Assembly (NCBI GenBank): GCA_015227615.1
Contig: JAALGZ010000013.1
Span: 248,001-312,000, forward strand
Length of the DNA: 64,000 bases
Reading direction: 5' to 3'
Source of the DNA: Labyrinthula sp. Ha
Lineage: Eukaryota; Sar; Bigyra; Labyrinthulida; Labyrinthulaceae
Shown here: piece by piece, positions 10,840-23,500 of the stretch
How the letters are laid out: each line of letters starts with the position of its first letter
Position numbering within the stretch: the first letter of the stretch is position 1
The notes under the pieces: model-generated
What the model saw: only the letters and a program-made list of their open reading frames with translations
The model's database searches: none
What the model was told of the DNA's origin: nothing
Program-made: the position numbers and the translations under genes

Positions 10840-10861
10840 TATATATAGCATGTGGCGAAAT
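10840..10861 (-). promoter_or_regulatory. TATA-like element upstream of actin A2
   Basis: On the minus strand GCTATATATAG lies about 130 bp before the A2 start codon, with a GCGAAAT-type heptamer just beyond it at 10855-10861. TATA-like strings are common in DNA this AT-rich, so this is only a candidate core promoter. Confidence 0.28.
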
Positions 10862-13800
10862 GTAAAAACAAAATGTGACGGTTGATAAAGTTTTGGGCAT
10901 TCATTTTCAAGTATAATTTTAAATTATAGTTATTATAATTAAAAGAAAATATAATTATATTCTTATTAAAATATAGTGAAGTTTGAAAGAAGATATTTGA
11001 ATCCTTGAACTCTTACGACAAAATTAGGTTATCTAATGGGGTTTCAATTTGACACTCTAGTTGTTAAAAAACTGATTAGTAGGACTAAAAGAAAACATTT
11101 GAAAATATTTTCTTTCTAAGATTTTATACCCCTTAGGCAGGGGAAATCTCTATTCCCTTAGCTGTACTTAGGTAATATGCTTGTTGTGATCGTTAACATG
11201 AAGTTATCAACAAAAATATAACGAATGGGACAAATATCAGTTATTTGATGTACTCAAACTTACAGGTAAATATAAAAAGCTCATTTTTTCGATCATAGTT
11301 GAAATATTTTGTGCCAATATCGTTTGAATTAGTAGTATGTTTGTCAGCATTTTTCATTAAGTTTGTTCTTGGTACACAAAACATAAGAAAACTCGTTTAG
11401 TTTTCTTACCTTAAAGTATGATGTAAATAAAACTACAAAATAATTCAAACCACACAAAATATGGGATTTTTATTTAAATAATGCTTTGTTTGCTTTCTCA
11501 TGCGGGAAAAACAATGAAGAGAAATAGGTGGGTACAGTAGCGATATACCAGCGGTGTTTAAATGATTACTACTTTATCAATTTCTGCTCATGTTCTAGGT
11601 TTATTCCAGTTTTATCATATTGTCTTTTTTAGCAAGCTATTTATCCAGATGTTGCAATATTTATTTGTTTCATAAGTGGCTGAAATGTTCCGTTATCCGG
11701 TCGAGGTTAAGATGGTTTTGGAACGAGGCGAGGTCGAGACAAACACATCCATAAGATGTTGAAAAAACATCAGCCATTAAAAATAAATAACTACTAGCTA
11801 CATGTAATATAATTTAGTGATTTTTTCACCCTTTCTGCTATATCTTCATTCGTGAATGTTTTTTTGGACCCGGGCGACCGTGATTTGACTTGTTGATAAC
11901 TTTAATCCGAAGGCAGCAACCTTGTCTGATAAGAAAATTGTTCACCTAAGGTTATTTTTTATTTAGTTAAGAGTGAGAAGTAGTATCATTGGAATTATTG
12001 TTCTCTACCTTACGATAAACTGGGAGTGTTTTATTGCGGTATCGTTGAACATGTCGTAATACCTCATACTAACAACTACCGAAAAGATATAACTTTACAC
12101 ACATGGGTGGTATGGTTCTATACCGGGTTTATTTATACACTTAAGATATAGTTAGTCTATGTTTATGTGTCAGATACATATTTGGGCTTAAGTCATCTGT
12201 GGATTGCCCAGATTATTTTATCTCATTACTAAATAATTAAAGAACCAATACAAAGTGTGTTCTACATCTGGGAACCCATTTAGATTATTGAATGCTTTCT
12301 TAACACATTGTTTATTTGCTAGGAAGATGTTTTAATTTCTTATGCGAAGGGGGAGGGGAATATTATTAAAGTAATCTAAGACTAACTTTTATTTTTCTCA
12401 ATATTTATCTAGAAAGTCAAGGCTATTATATATTTCCTCGTCTATTTGCTGTTGGTTGCTACGTATAAGTTTTAAGCTCATACTCATTTAATGACAAAAA
12501 TCAGTATAACCAGTCACTTATTCTAATTGTAGGCAATATATGTATTAGTACAATAAATAGCTTGGGGAATAAAGAGATTTCATTGAAACTGAAAATTCTT
12601 TGTTTAAATATTTAGCTTCACTATGGGATAACAGAATCCATAGAATGAAGGTTCAAAGAGACTGAATTATACAGAATAACCCCTCTTTTACAAAGGAAAA
12701 TGTCGGGTACTCCAATATTTATATGCCGGGGTGTCGTAGGCCTGATGGAGATATGAGATGTTCATTTCTCAACATGGGATATTTTGATGGATATATGTTT
12801 AACTATAAATTATTTATTCCTTATAAATTTAAGCGCAACTCATTCATAGCTATCATATCTGTAAAAAAGAGTAATAACAATAGGAAAACGATATCTAACA
12901 AGAATTTATTCGAGAAAAAACACTGGTATAGCAATCACCGTCACGATACCACATTTTTTCTGTATTCTACCCATCTGTATCTCAACTAAAAATATTATTT
13001 GTCATTAACTAGCTCTACAGCAAATAAGAATCTTGACGCATATAGTACTTCTTTCTAAAATTTCAGACGAGGTTTAAAATACATTTCCAATGTCTTATTG
13101 AATGTGAAAAAGACCATATGTTTACCTTCCCAAGGAACAACATTCGCACTGTCCATCGACAAAAAGTTTATCCATGTTTAGCTGTATCACAAGGGTTATT
13201 TAAATTTAATATGTCCTAGTATTGGATAGTTAGATTAATCTTATTAAAATATACTAGATCTGTATTCAAGTTCTCAGGATTCGGGCTCTTCAGCTTTATC
13301 AAAAAAAAACTTTATAATAAAAAGAAACCAACAATAAAAAAAATAAGGAAGGTAACAAGAATGAAAAAAATGAACTATAACATAGACTAAAATAATAATA
13401 ATACACCAAAATAAAAACACCTTACTAATTTATTCCTTTGAATCAAGACCCCTTTCTTACTTCTTCACTTTAATTATATGTTGAATTATCGTTGCGTTTC
13501 GTAATCAATATTTGTGAATGTATCGTGATTTAGATACTCTAGTAGACTCTAAAATCACATTATAATTTTGTAATACCAAGGTAAAATAGATTCAATAAAG
13601 TTTGTTCCAAAGGCTCTATTAATTACTTGGGTTGACTATCTATCTTTTCTTTGATAACATTTAGCAAACCAATTATCCTTCGAATGTGAGAATCGCTATT
13701 CTTATAAATTTAATAAAAAAAACCTGCACAAAAAGAGACCAAATGAAACATTCAACTGGCTTTTTGTTTCACTTTATAAAGTGATATTGTCTGCAGTTTG

Positions 13801-16609
13801 TTTGCAATAACATAAAAAATTGGAGATAACTGAAATTAATATAAAATTGACAATAAAGGAACAACGACATACTTACACAAACAACCAACAAAAGGTAGTT
13901 TAAAATGGTGAGTTACATCAAACTTTCTTAAAGAGATTGGAAAAATATAGTGATGCAATAATTGGTTCTGAGATATTGTGAAAACTGCCTTATATCATAC
14001 ATATTTTGAGTCGCAGTAAGATTCAGGTCTTTGGGAATAAAGCGTTATGTATGTTTTCACTATAATAAGTGTTATAAAATAACTTGTTTGAATTTGTATG
14101 AAATAATAACAGTGCATTTTTTATGAGTTTTAATATTTTAAGCGAAGTTAGACGAGGATAATAACCACTTTAGGTGTATACGCTAGTTAAATCCCAAGCA
14201 AAATTGTACAGATAGTTTCGTTCAGATCCTGGTATTTTTTTGCAATAGTAAACTAACCACAAGAGAAAATAAAAAGACATTAAATTCGCAATTTTAAAGA
14301 AAATTTTAGTTAAGAACAATAAATTGAGCTCTTAATGGTGAAAAATGAGATTAATTGAAATTTAGCTCGTGTTCCATTATCTTCCCATTTACACAATAGT
14401 AGTCTTTATTTGCCTGGAAGCCTTAACCGTGTGTGTTTTAATAAGTTTTTGTCTCAGCAAGAATACAGTACACAAAAAGAAGTAATCTTAGAATCCTTGT
14501 GTTGAAAATAAATTAGTTTTGAATTTTCTAATGATTTTCCCAAATAGCTTGTAGTTGGGATGCACAAGATTCAACTAGAATTGGTTTTATTATACAATAC
14601 TATGACTCACCTCTATCTAAAGTAAAATGCGTCTCGGTCTGAAACCACAAAAAAATTCATATGATTATAACTGGATGCTATCGTCTATGACACTCTATCT
14701 CCTCCAATAAATTTAAATCAAGAAATAATGCTTTATGGGTAAAATTGAAATTGCTCTGTCTTAGTTTTAACTTTGATCATTGAAAAATATTACAGGTAGA
14801 TCAAAGAATTCAATGGATTCGACACTAAGTTGAGCTGCTCTACAGTTATTTGTTTGCAACTTTATTATTTTTAACATTTCTGTATAGGTGTTTTTTAGAT
14901 CTTATTAAAATAAATGTATATTTTCAATATGTTCTTAATATTAACATTGCATTTAGCCTCCAATCTGTTCAATACTGGTTAAGTAAAGTCCTTTCTTGCA
15001 GTGTTTTATAAAGAAGCATCTTCAGACTGTTTTCAAGCCACTTTGTTACGAAAATAGAAGTAATAATTAGAAAATTTGAATATGAATACCTTTCAAATGA
15101 TCTAGGAATAAGGCATTTTAAAATACTTAGTTTTTTTGGCTTAGTTCCCTGTTAATTACCTCCTTTTGCTGGGTTGCTTGAAGCAGATCATGCACCATGG
15201 TTAATATATGAGCCATAAGTTTACACTGGGGATTCAACATCTGCTCTTCCAATTTTATACGATAGAAATACTAGTGAAAAGATTCTATTCTGCCTATCGT
15301 GTCTGACTACTACTTGTACAACCATCTTGACATTCATTTATAATTTAGCCTTTACATTATGTACATAATAGATCTTTAAGTGGATTAATGAGTATCTTCT
15401 AAGGGAATATCTCTGTGTACAGCATTTTGGGAAATAAAATTTTAAACTAAACTAACATCCAAAATAAGAAATAATAGAGAAAGTCTTGGTGAATCAGTGT
15501 GAGTTACCTCTTGTAGTCCTCGAGGACATACAGTAGATAATTGTCATAAAAAACTAACCATAAAGTGGTAAGTTACATCGGGTGTTACGTTGAGTAATAT
15601 TTTATTATTTTGCTGCTCATTTTGACAATAGATCCGCTAATTTTATCTTCAGTTTACAGCCAAAATACAAATTTCTGATCTACCGGGTTAAATTCTACAC
15701 AAGTAATATATCTAAAGAGCCAAGTAGTTCCATAGAAAATAACTAATAGAGCTAGATCTCTTCAAAACGCTTGTTCTTTCAGTATAAATAAAGAAAAAAG
15801 TGCTTGTTTCACATGAATTATCATGATTATAGGTAGTTTAAACATTTAAACTTTTCAGGCTCTACTTCAGCTCGTAAATACTATCTTCCTAATAAATCTT
15901 AGCCACTATATCCCCCGTTTATCTGCTCATTGAAAAATAACGATTATCTTATGTGTTATTATCACGGGTATTATTAAAAGCTTTGCTAAAGTTTATGCAG
16001 GGTGGACGACGAGAACACCAACATGAGATAAACTCATAGTAAAACACCGTTTCCGAGGGGAACATGTCCATTGGGTAAATCTTCTTGTGCACAGACAGTT
16101 TATTCTTCACAAGAAAATTTCTTTTAGCTTTTATTCATATACCAGAAATTTAAGTATATTTCTTTTCCGCGTAATTTTTTTCCATCTCATTTTGTCATCA
16201 CTAGGGCATGTTAAGGATGAATAGCTTTTATTCCTCTCCCTGCTGATATATATTATGTAAAAGTAACTGGTTACTTGAGGGTTTGAGTCTTGTATTTTGC
16301 TCTCTTTCAGTTCCCTTATGTTTGGTTTAGTGTTAGCCATTGGAATAGTTGGAATATATAACCGTTACGTGTTTTAAGAATTAAAAAAAAGGAAAAAGTG
16401 AACCTTCTATTAACGTTTATTCTTTTTAAATAATTTCGTTTTTGCACGTCTAGAAGGAAAAGTAAAAGGACGAAAAAACCTTCAATAGAAACAATATGTT
16501 CCAAATTTCTCTTAAGTCTATGTATCTTGGCTAACTTTGCAACTCTGCCCAAAATGTTTAACTTTTGGATATGTCCATTTGTTGATAACTCTGAGGAAAG
16601 AAACGCCAG
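10862..16609. other. 5.7 kb gap with no gene seen
   Basis: I see no supportable coding region, RNA gene, transposon ends or sizeable repeat. It has many short A and T runs. Open frames such as 12723-12989 (88 codons) and those at 16131-16552 have low-complexity or unrecognisable translations and are within chance expectation. Confidence 0.5.
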
Positions 16610-17518
16610 ATGGATAAAATGAAAAGTACTTTTGCTGATTCAGGTGCACGAGCAACGTTTCTCGAGCAAAATAAGCTCTACATAATAAGCTACACTATTC
16701 TATTTGCTGCTGTATTATTTGTTTACCACTTATTAAGGTGAAAGTTTTTTTGTATCCTAATGTATAGTGACGGGGACTTCAGTTTCTTGCTGACACTTGC
16801 GTCAATCGTTCTGATGTTTGGATTATCTCTTCTCCTAGTAAAACTCAACCTCACCAAATCTCATGTTGGAATATCATTGAAGACTGTTGCTTTATATGCT
16901 CTTGTATTTATGTGCCGGTTGACATCCATTCTGTTTTATGAAGGATACCTCCCATTTGATGCCAGTGGAGATTGGCTTTACCAAGCAGTTGAAGTAACCT
17001 CATTAGTACTTTGCTTGGCCATTATGGGATGGATCTTGAGCATGGAACAACCTTACGACTACGCTCTAGATGGGTTCGGAAGATTTAAGAATGTTCCCCC
17101 GCAGTTGTCCCTCTTGGTTCTAATTGTTCCTTGCTTGGTGCTGGCTTTGATTTTTCACCCGAATCTAAATCGAAACTTTTTTACTGACTTTGCATGGACA
17201 TTTGCAGCGTACTTGGAAACAGTTGCCGTACTTCCACAGTTCTATTTATTGCAGAAGATGAACAAGGCAGTTGAGAGTTGGATATCACACTTCGTGTTTT
17301 CTATGGGATTGGGTAGGTTGTTTCTGGCTGTTTTCTGGCTATCTTCTTTCACAGAACTTGAAAACAAGCGTTCCAAATTTATCTTAGGTGGATATGAAGG
17401 AATCCTCATCCTTCTCGTGCAAGCTGTCCACATTCTTATAATGGCGGAATTTTGCGTGATTTATATCAACTCGGCAAGACAACAAACCCCATTGATAATC
17501 CCAACCTTAGATGTTTAA
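16610..17518 (+). CDS. ERD2-like (KDEL-receptor family) seven-helix membrane protein, two exons
   Basis: Exon 1 is 16610-16737 and exon 2 is 16768-17518; spliced, they give 292 residues. The match to the ER retention-receptor family is clear: SHVGISLKTVALYALVFMCR near the start, and a C-terminal block with YLETVAVLPQFYLLQKM, then ISHFVFSMGLGRLFLAVFW. The first exon adds a hydrophobic helix (SYTILFAAVLFVYHLL) before the canonical start. That extra helix is typical of the plant-type 'ERD2-like' class rather than classical ERD2, whose N-terminus begins near the residues encoded at exon 2. Function is inferred as early secretory pathway trafficking; ligand specificity cannot be read from sequence. 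It ends 18 bp from the end of the converging PGAP1-like gene, so their 3' untranslated regions probably overlap. Confidence 0.88.
16738..16767 (+). other. 30-nt intron in the ERD2-like gene
   Basis: GTGAAAG at the 5' end, TCCTAAT as a plausible branch site, GTATAG at the 3' end. It sits after the second base of a codon. Removing it joins an ATG-started exon, with a fitting N-terminal helix, to the long frame; without removal the first exon hits TGA at once. Confidence 0.8.
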
Positions 17519-17536
17519 GCGAAACAACAAAATAAC

Positions 17537-20506
17537 TTACTTTTCGCTTTGTGGCTTTCTGTACTCAATCCTAGTAACCTCGTCAAACTCTACGCCGTAG
17601 ATTATGAGACGGACGATCCAAAATAACATTAACAATGCAACAACTTCTAATGCTAGGAAGTTGTTCAGAGGTGCAAGACACACAAGTACCCAAAAAGCTG
17701 GAATAGCTTCACTTTGGACCAGTTTGTCAAGTCGTGGTGAATACTCTGTAACTTTTCTACACAGAAAGTTCTCCAAAATCTTGCCTTCCTGGAATAGCTC
17801 AACAGCATCATCTGACTTCTTAATGTACTCGATCTCACCAATACTATCTACCTGAGAAGCCCCAACAATCTTGCTATTATAAAGGTATACTGTATCCTTG
17901 AATCTGAGAATCACCCTGCCAGTTTTATTGTCAATTACAACTTCAGCTTCAACTACTTCTTCTCCACCTTCAAACGTTTTTGCAACTATATCATGATGTT
18001 CCTCATCTTCTTTCTTCTCAGCAGTCTTTCTCTTCATCGTATTTAATCTAGACCATTTCATAGGAGTTGAAGTTTTCGAGAAGGAAAAAATACAAAAGAA
18101 AAATCCAAACAGCACCACTGTCGCAAAAAACACGTTCTCTTTCTCGGCCAAAAAATTATTATTGAGTTCCTGGTGTGCTCCTTGAAGAAAGTAACTCTGT
18201 CTCAAATACTTTGACATAGCGGTCATGGCTTCATCTCCAATCGCAAGTTTCCTTACACTACCATGCTGCATCTTTTCCATATCTTCCCTAAAAGCAAGCA
18301 TGTTATTGATTTCGAACTTAAGTTTGAGTTGATCTCTAAATAGAGAATAATTTCTCCATAAAGAAACAATATCGACAGCTTTAAGTGCAACACTGCCTAA
18401 GACCAAGCATCCAAGTAGAGTTTTTATAATTCTGTTCTTTCGTGTGCTCAACTTTTCCTTTGATATGAATAACATGCTCAAGGAGAAATAAAGTCCAGCA
18501 GAGAGCGTAAAAACGAATATAGAATTAGAGACATGGGGTGTATCAAAGAGTATTTGACTTTCAAATTTTGCATGTCTTTTGCTCATAATATTAACAGTAT
18601 CGCCAATTTTTGAAAAGTACAGAAAACCTGCACCAGATGCCAAACTTAAACCAACTCCAAATAAAGCAGTTCTAAAAGTTGATCCAATAACAAAGAGAGC
18701 TGAGATTTCATTTGCAAAGGTATTAATTGCCCAGAGAATAGAAAATAATAAATATGACATAAATGAAGAAAAACAAAAGGTGGCAATCAGTAAAGTAGGA
18801 TTTATATCTTTCCATAGATCTGTATAATAATAGTAATTTTCCTGCTCGGTAAAGTATAAAATGACAGCTATTAATATTCCATATAAACCACCAGTTGCTG
18901 GATTATTAGTTTGCCCATATAATTCAGTAAGAGACTTAAGAGGATTAAACAGCGACGAAAGAGAAATTTCTTCATTTGAGTTCTTCTGGATTAAAAACAA
19001 ACTTTGGATAATAAAAGCAAGAAAAAAAGGAAGTGCACAGTTTGGATAGAGTGCTACAACTCCTTCAATATATCTATCCAGAGGTTTAAGGTTTGTAAAA
19101 TTCGCAGCGAAATCAGATTCTGGGTTTTCTGCAAAAACAGAGCGCCACACAATGCTTGCTCTCTGCCCAAATTTTTCTGCATTTATGCCATGAACACCTT
19201 CTTCCTCATAGGAAGCTTTCACTTCTCTGAATAGGTTGTTACAAGAATCAACATCATCTACAATCTCCGCACAGTAAGTAAAATATTCAAGACGTTCTTG
19301 TGGTGGCTCATCATCCTGATTAGCTTCATTAAGATCAATTTCCAGTGTTTCATTCTCTGCCTTAGGATAAAGTTTGTTTGGATCATGGCCTAGATCTTTT
19401 GGTCTTGCATCCATTTTGTAGTTTACTTTTTTTGCTCCTAAGTCTTTTGCTTGATTAAACACTTGAACATGACTGGAGTGATATAAACCATCAACCAATT
19501 TATTTAAAAACTGCTTACACCATAAAATAGACAGATGATCACAATTTATATATGATAATCTAGTATCATAGTGATTACCAATAGTGATAGAATGAAAATT
19601 ATCACCAGTTGCAGTAAATTTAGAAAATAGAGAAGGAATTTGGAGATCTTTGAGTCCTCCAGAAATTGAGAGATAAAAAGGAGTATTTCCAGTCTTTTGT
19701 TTCTCGAAGTTTAAGATTTTGGAATATAAGTTTACAAACTTTGAATCTAGTGATACACGAGGAAATCTTGTTGGAGAACTTAGGGAGATAACTGAGATAA
19801 TGTTGTATTTTTTGATAGACTGCTTTGAGAGAATTCGCATTAAATTTCGCGCAACTAAACCACCCATAGAATGTCCAACCAAAACAATTTTATTTGTTTC
19901 TTCATCCTTTTCAAAACGATACAAATTTTCTAAGTATTTAAGAACATCTTGTAAAAAAAGAGTTTGGTCTTTTATAAGTCTTGAATCCAAAACGGAAAGT
20001 TCTTCGTTGAAATCTAGGGCGTAGAAATCAAAATAGTTGTTTGTGATTATATTAGAAAACCTTGAGAATCTATTCACATCTCCTGAAGCACTAGCTGTTC
20101 CACCTAAGCTTCTTACTTGACCAAAATGACCCATCGAACCTGGGATATAAATGACGATTGGACGATACGCATTTGGTTTGAAGATGTCAGATTTTTTCTT
20201 TTTGTTTCGATAAAGGAACAATCGATACTTGTAAGCATATTTTGAGCTCTCAACAAGATCCAAATTCTTAAATTTCATATTCTTAAATCCGTTTTCAGGT
20301 CCTTGATTTGCTTTTTTCATTGCAGGGGAAGACTTTGGAATTGTCATTGGAAGTTGGTGGTAGTTTGGGTTCATGTAAGTCATATCACAGTTGTTGCTTG
20401 GGTATAGCAGAACCTCTTCTTTGAAAACAAATACATTTAACACATAAAATATTGTGAATAGAGCGAGAAGGCTGTTTATTTGGAAGAAGATCTTTGAATA
20501 GTCCAT
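17537..20506 (-). CDS. GPI inositol-deacylase, PGAP1/Bst1 family
   Basis: Predicted 989 residues from ATG 20506; the frame stays open 60 bp further to a TTG, but the ATG gives the expected short cytosolic tail before the first membrane helix. The family deacylates the inositol of GPI anchors in the ER, which allows export of GPI proteins. Evidence: an N-terminal helix followed by CDMTYMNPNY, as in PGAP1; the oxyanion motif IYIPGSMGHFGQVRSLGG at about residue 120; and the nucleophile elbow VLVGHSMGGLVAR with Ser213. A long C-terminal half has several hydrophobic segments, as in PGAP1, and length is normal for the family. It converges on the ERD2-like gene. Family is secure; activity is inferred from the intact Ser motif. 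Confidence 0.93.
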   Translation of the reverse strand: MDYSKIFFQINSLLALFTIFYVLNVFVFKEEVLLYPSNNCDMTYMNPNYHQLPMTIPKSSPAMKKANQGPENGFKNMKFKNLDLVESSKYAYKYRLFLYRNKKKKSDIFKPNAYRPIVIYIPGSMGHFGQVRSLGGTASASGDVNRFSRFSNIITNNYFDFYALDFNEELSVLDSRLIKDQTLFLQDVLKYLENLYRFEKDEETNKIVLVGHSMGGLVARNLMRILSKQSIKKYNIISVISLSSPTRFPRVSLDSKFVNLYSKILNFEKQKTGNTPFYLSISGGLKDLQIPSLFSKFTATGDNFHSITIGNHYDTRLSYINCDHLSILWCKQFLNKLVDGLYHSSHVQVFNQAKDLGAKKVNYKMDARPKDLGHDPNKLYPKAENETLEIDLNEANQDDEPPQERLEYFTYCAEIVDDVDSCNNLFREVKASYEEEGVHGINAEKFGQRASIVWRSVFAENPESDFAANFTNLKPLDRYIEGVVALYPNCALPFFLAFIIQSLFLIQKNSNEEISLSSLFNPLKSLTELYGQTNNPATGGLYGILIAVILYFTEQENYYYYTDLWKDINPTLLIATFCFSSFMSYLLFSILWAINTFANEISALFVIGSTFRTALFGVGLSLASGAGFLYFSKIGDTVNIMSKRHAKFESQILFDTPHVSNSIFVFTLSAGLYFSLSMLFISKEKLSTRKNRIIKTLLGCLVLGSVALKAVDIVSLWRNYSLFRDQLKLKFEINNMLAFREDMEKMQHGSVRKLAIGDEAMTAMSKYLRQSYFLQGAHQELNNNFLAEKENVFFATVVLFGFFFCIFSFSKTSTPMKWSRLNTMKRKTAEKKEDEEHHDIVAKTFEGGEEVVEAEVVIDNKTGRVILRFKDTVYLYNSKIVGASQVDSIGEIEYIKKSDDAVELFQEGKILENFLCRKVTEYSPRLDKLVQSEAIPAFWVLVCLAPLNNFLALEVVALLMLFWIVRLIIYGVEFDEVTRIEYRKPQSEK

Positions 20507-23500
20507 GTTTAAATATCTCCTTCGGGTACAATTTGGGTTCCAGAATGAATTCTTCTTTGGAAACAATGGTAATGCAATATTACTTTTTCTTCAAATTGCT
20601 CTTCCCCTATAGTTAGATGACATTAAAACACGCAAGTAAGATAATACTGCGTTTGGAACTTGGAATTTTTCGTATATAACAATATTCGATCAAATATAAA
20701 AACAAAAACAAAAAAAATAAATGAAATACCTGGCGTATGATTAGAAATCCTCCTGTTCACACCGTAAGCACAAAGGTCTTCGGTTCCACAGACTAGTAAA
20801 AAAGCAATCATTCATTGAAGTTTTATATATCTGTGAGGATGAGGAAGCATATCTGAATTTTCACCAGAATTAAATAAAAATGTAGCTTTTAGCCTTAGAG
20901 ACAAATACATTTTCAGAGAGCCCAAATATTCTCGGGAGACACAAGAACCGGTGATGTAAGACATTCTAGGACACCTTTAAACAGCGGTTAAGCCCCCTTC
21001 TGTTTGTTGATTAATTTACCCATAATTATAATTTTATTTATGTCAATTTTTCTATTTTATATATATATCTAATATATTTTCTTAAGGTATATTTATCTTG
21101 TGTTGAAATTTAAATCGAGCTCAAGAAATGAAGTTCAGATAACACTTCGAGTACCGGCAGCACGATCAACCACTAACAATAACAGGTTGATCGTACTATA
21201 TAGATCAAACTTAACATTTTTAAGTTATTAGGAACAGATATTCTTCAAAACATTAAGTTTGGAGTGAAATATCACATTACGTAGTTTGAAAGAATATGTT
21301 TATTTCAGAAGAGGGTTTACAATTTAGAATATAAGTGGATAGTTAAGAACTGGGTAATGAGATGAGAGAGGTTGGAAACATAATTTATGAAATTTGGAAA
21401 TGGTATATTTTTATCAACAGTTTGTGACGCTAAGATGATTTATTATTTATATACTTGCTCCTTATTAGAGTATTGCTCAATTTCACTGCTGTACTGTAAA
21501 TTTCGAGTATTAATATGAGGAAAATTAAAATTCAAGAACATTTTATATTTGAAGATGGTGCTAAATCTGTAAGTTTAAATAATATAAGTAGCTTTTTTCC
21601 TGATATTGGCAATTTATTTAAAGAGTTGAGTTAACTTAACTTTCGTGGTGGCGAATACTGCACGGGATTTCAGATTCTGAATTTGAAATACCTCTTTAAG
21701 AAAAACTGAGATTTCTTTATGTCAGAGTAAAAAAATAAAGCCAACTAATAAATTTGATTCGCATTTTAATTTGAATGACGGAGGTGCGAATATTGAAGCA
21801 CTTCAGCAGATTAGGTATTTCAGTTCTGAATCAAAGACACTTTTAGCACCTAAGCAAGGTCGCATATGTGGAGAGATTGCGAGAGTAGAGTTCTACTAAG
21901 AAGATAATAGTAGAATTTATTTATTTTAGCTTAGTTATCTTATAGTTCTGAGCAATAAAAGATATTTTTATTAAGGTTGTCTATCGTAAGGGTCTTTTCC
22001 TGAAGATATTTCCATGCTAGAGAAGGTTGGCTCTGCCATCTTCTATTGGTTACCTGGTTACACCGGCTTGTACCAAGACATACTTAAGATACAATAATTT
22101 TCTTGTATCTTGGGTTCGAAGAATCTTGAAGTACATATCTTGGAATATATTCTTGATTGCCATGCGCGAACAAAGATGCGAAAAGGGTTCGGTTACAAAA
22201 TTAGATAGAAACAGATTTGTTGTTAGATGGGTTGTTAAGAGGGAGACTACGCATGTTTGAGTGCAAGAAGAATAAGGAAGAAGAATGAAACGTGTTCAAA
22301 CCCAGTCTCTATTAGAGAAGAGAAAACTGGAGATATATACTTAATAAAACAGGACTTAATTCCCACAAGGAAAATTATAGTAAGATCTTTTCTAAACCTC
22401 CTTTGGCTGTGATAGCATAGAACTTAAATAGGCTTATGAATAAATTCAAAATAGAAACAGACCAAAGAGAAAAGCTTAGGAAAACATTGAGAAAGTCAAA
22501 GTAGAGTAACGGAATTATACTGAGGTATCAACGCAAAAACAAAAATTTCTACACTTGGGTTGCGATGCGAAGGGAAAAGTTTAGAGCTAACATAAGAGAA
22601 CAGATATACTCAAAGCAATAGTTAATGAAAGAAAACCTTGAACTATAAACTTTTCATAGGAAAGAAGTTGATTTTATGATCAAGATAATAAATGCAAAAG
22701 TTTTATGGTAAGGTAATAATTTGGAGGGAATTTTGCTTAGAGGTTACATTCAGCACGACACATATAGATGACTACCACTGGAAAATTTAAGAAGTGTTGA
22801 TACAGTCACAGATGTTTTCACGAATCTTTAACGAATTAAGTGCAGAATAGAAATACATTGTGTAACTTATGTGGATATAATGGTAACATCTAAAGCACTT
22901 GTTCGTGAAAAATGAGTTAACTTGGCCATGCAGTTACTTTACTCATTATTGCAGTAGAATGAGCAAATCATCAAGGCGAGAATATCTACTATCAAGGAAC
23001 GAGTCTAACTTACTGGAACCCTAAGAGAAGAAATTAAAAAAAAAATCAGATTAAAAATTTAAATAAGTGATGGTGATTGTGCTTTAATTGGCATTTTCAG
23101 CAACAAAACTCAGACCATAAAGATTTAGAAGATTAAAGTAAAATAGATTGAAATTAAAAGGACTATCAACATATATACAGTTTCCGGTAACCTGTGATTC
23201 TTGAAGTGAAAGAAATAGATTGTCACATCAAGAAGTAAGCTTACGTGATATTTTGGCTATTTCAATTGAAGATGTTGTGGAACAAGAAAGGAGAGATGGA
23301 AGAAAAAAGACTACAGGGAGTTATTAACAAAAAATTAATAGTGAAAGAATTCTTGTTTATTTTAATAGCGTTAGGCTCTAAGATATTTTTTGATTTGAAG
23401 GTGAATTTTAATCTACTCAAGCATTGAATTTGAGTCCCATTAAGCCTATAACTAGTTTAGAGAGTAACATTGAAGATATGAATTAAGACCAAATGGTCTT

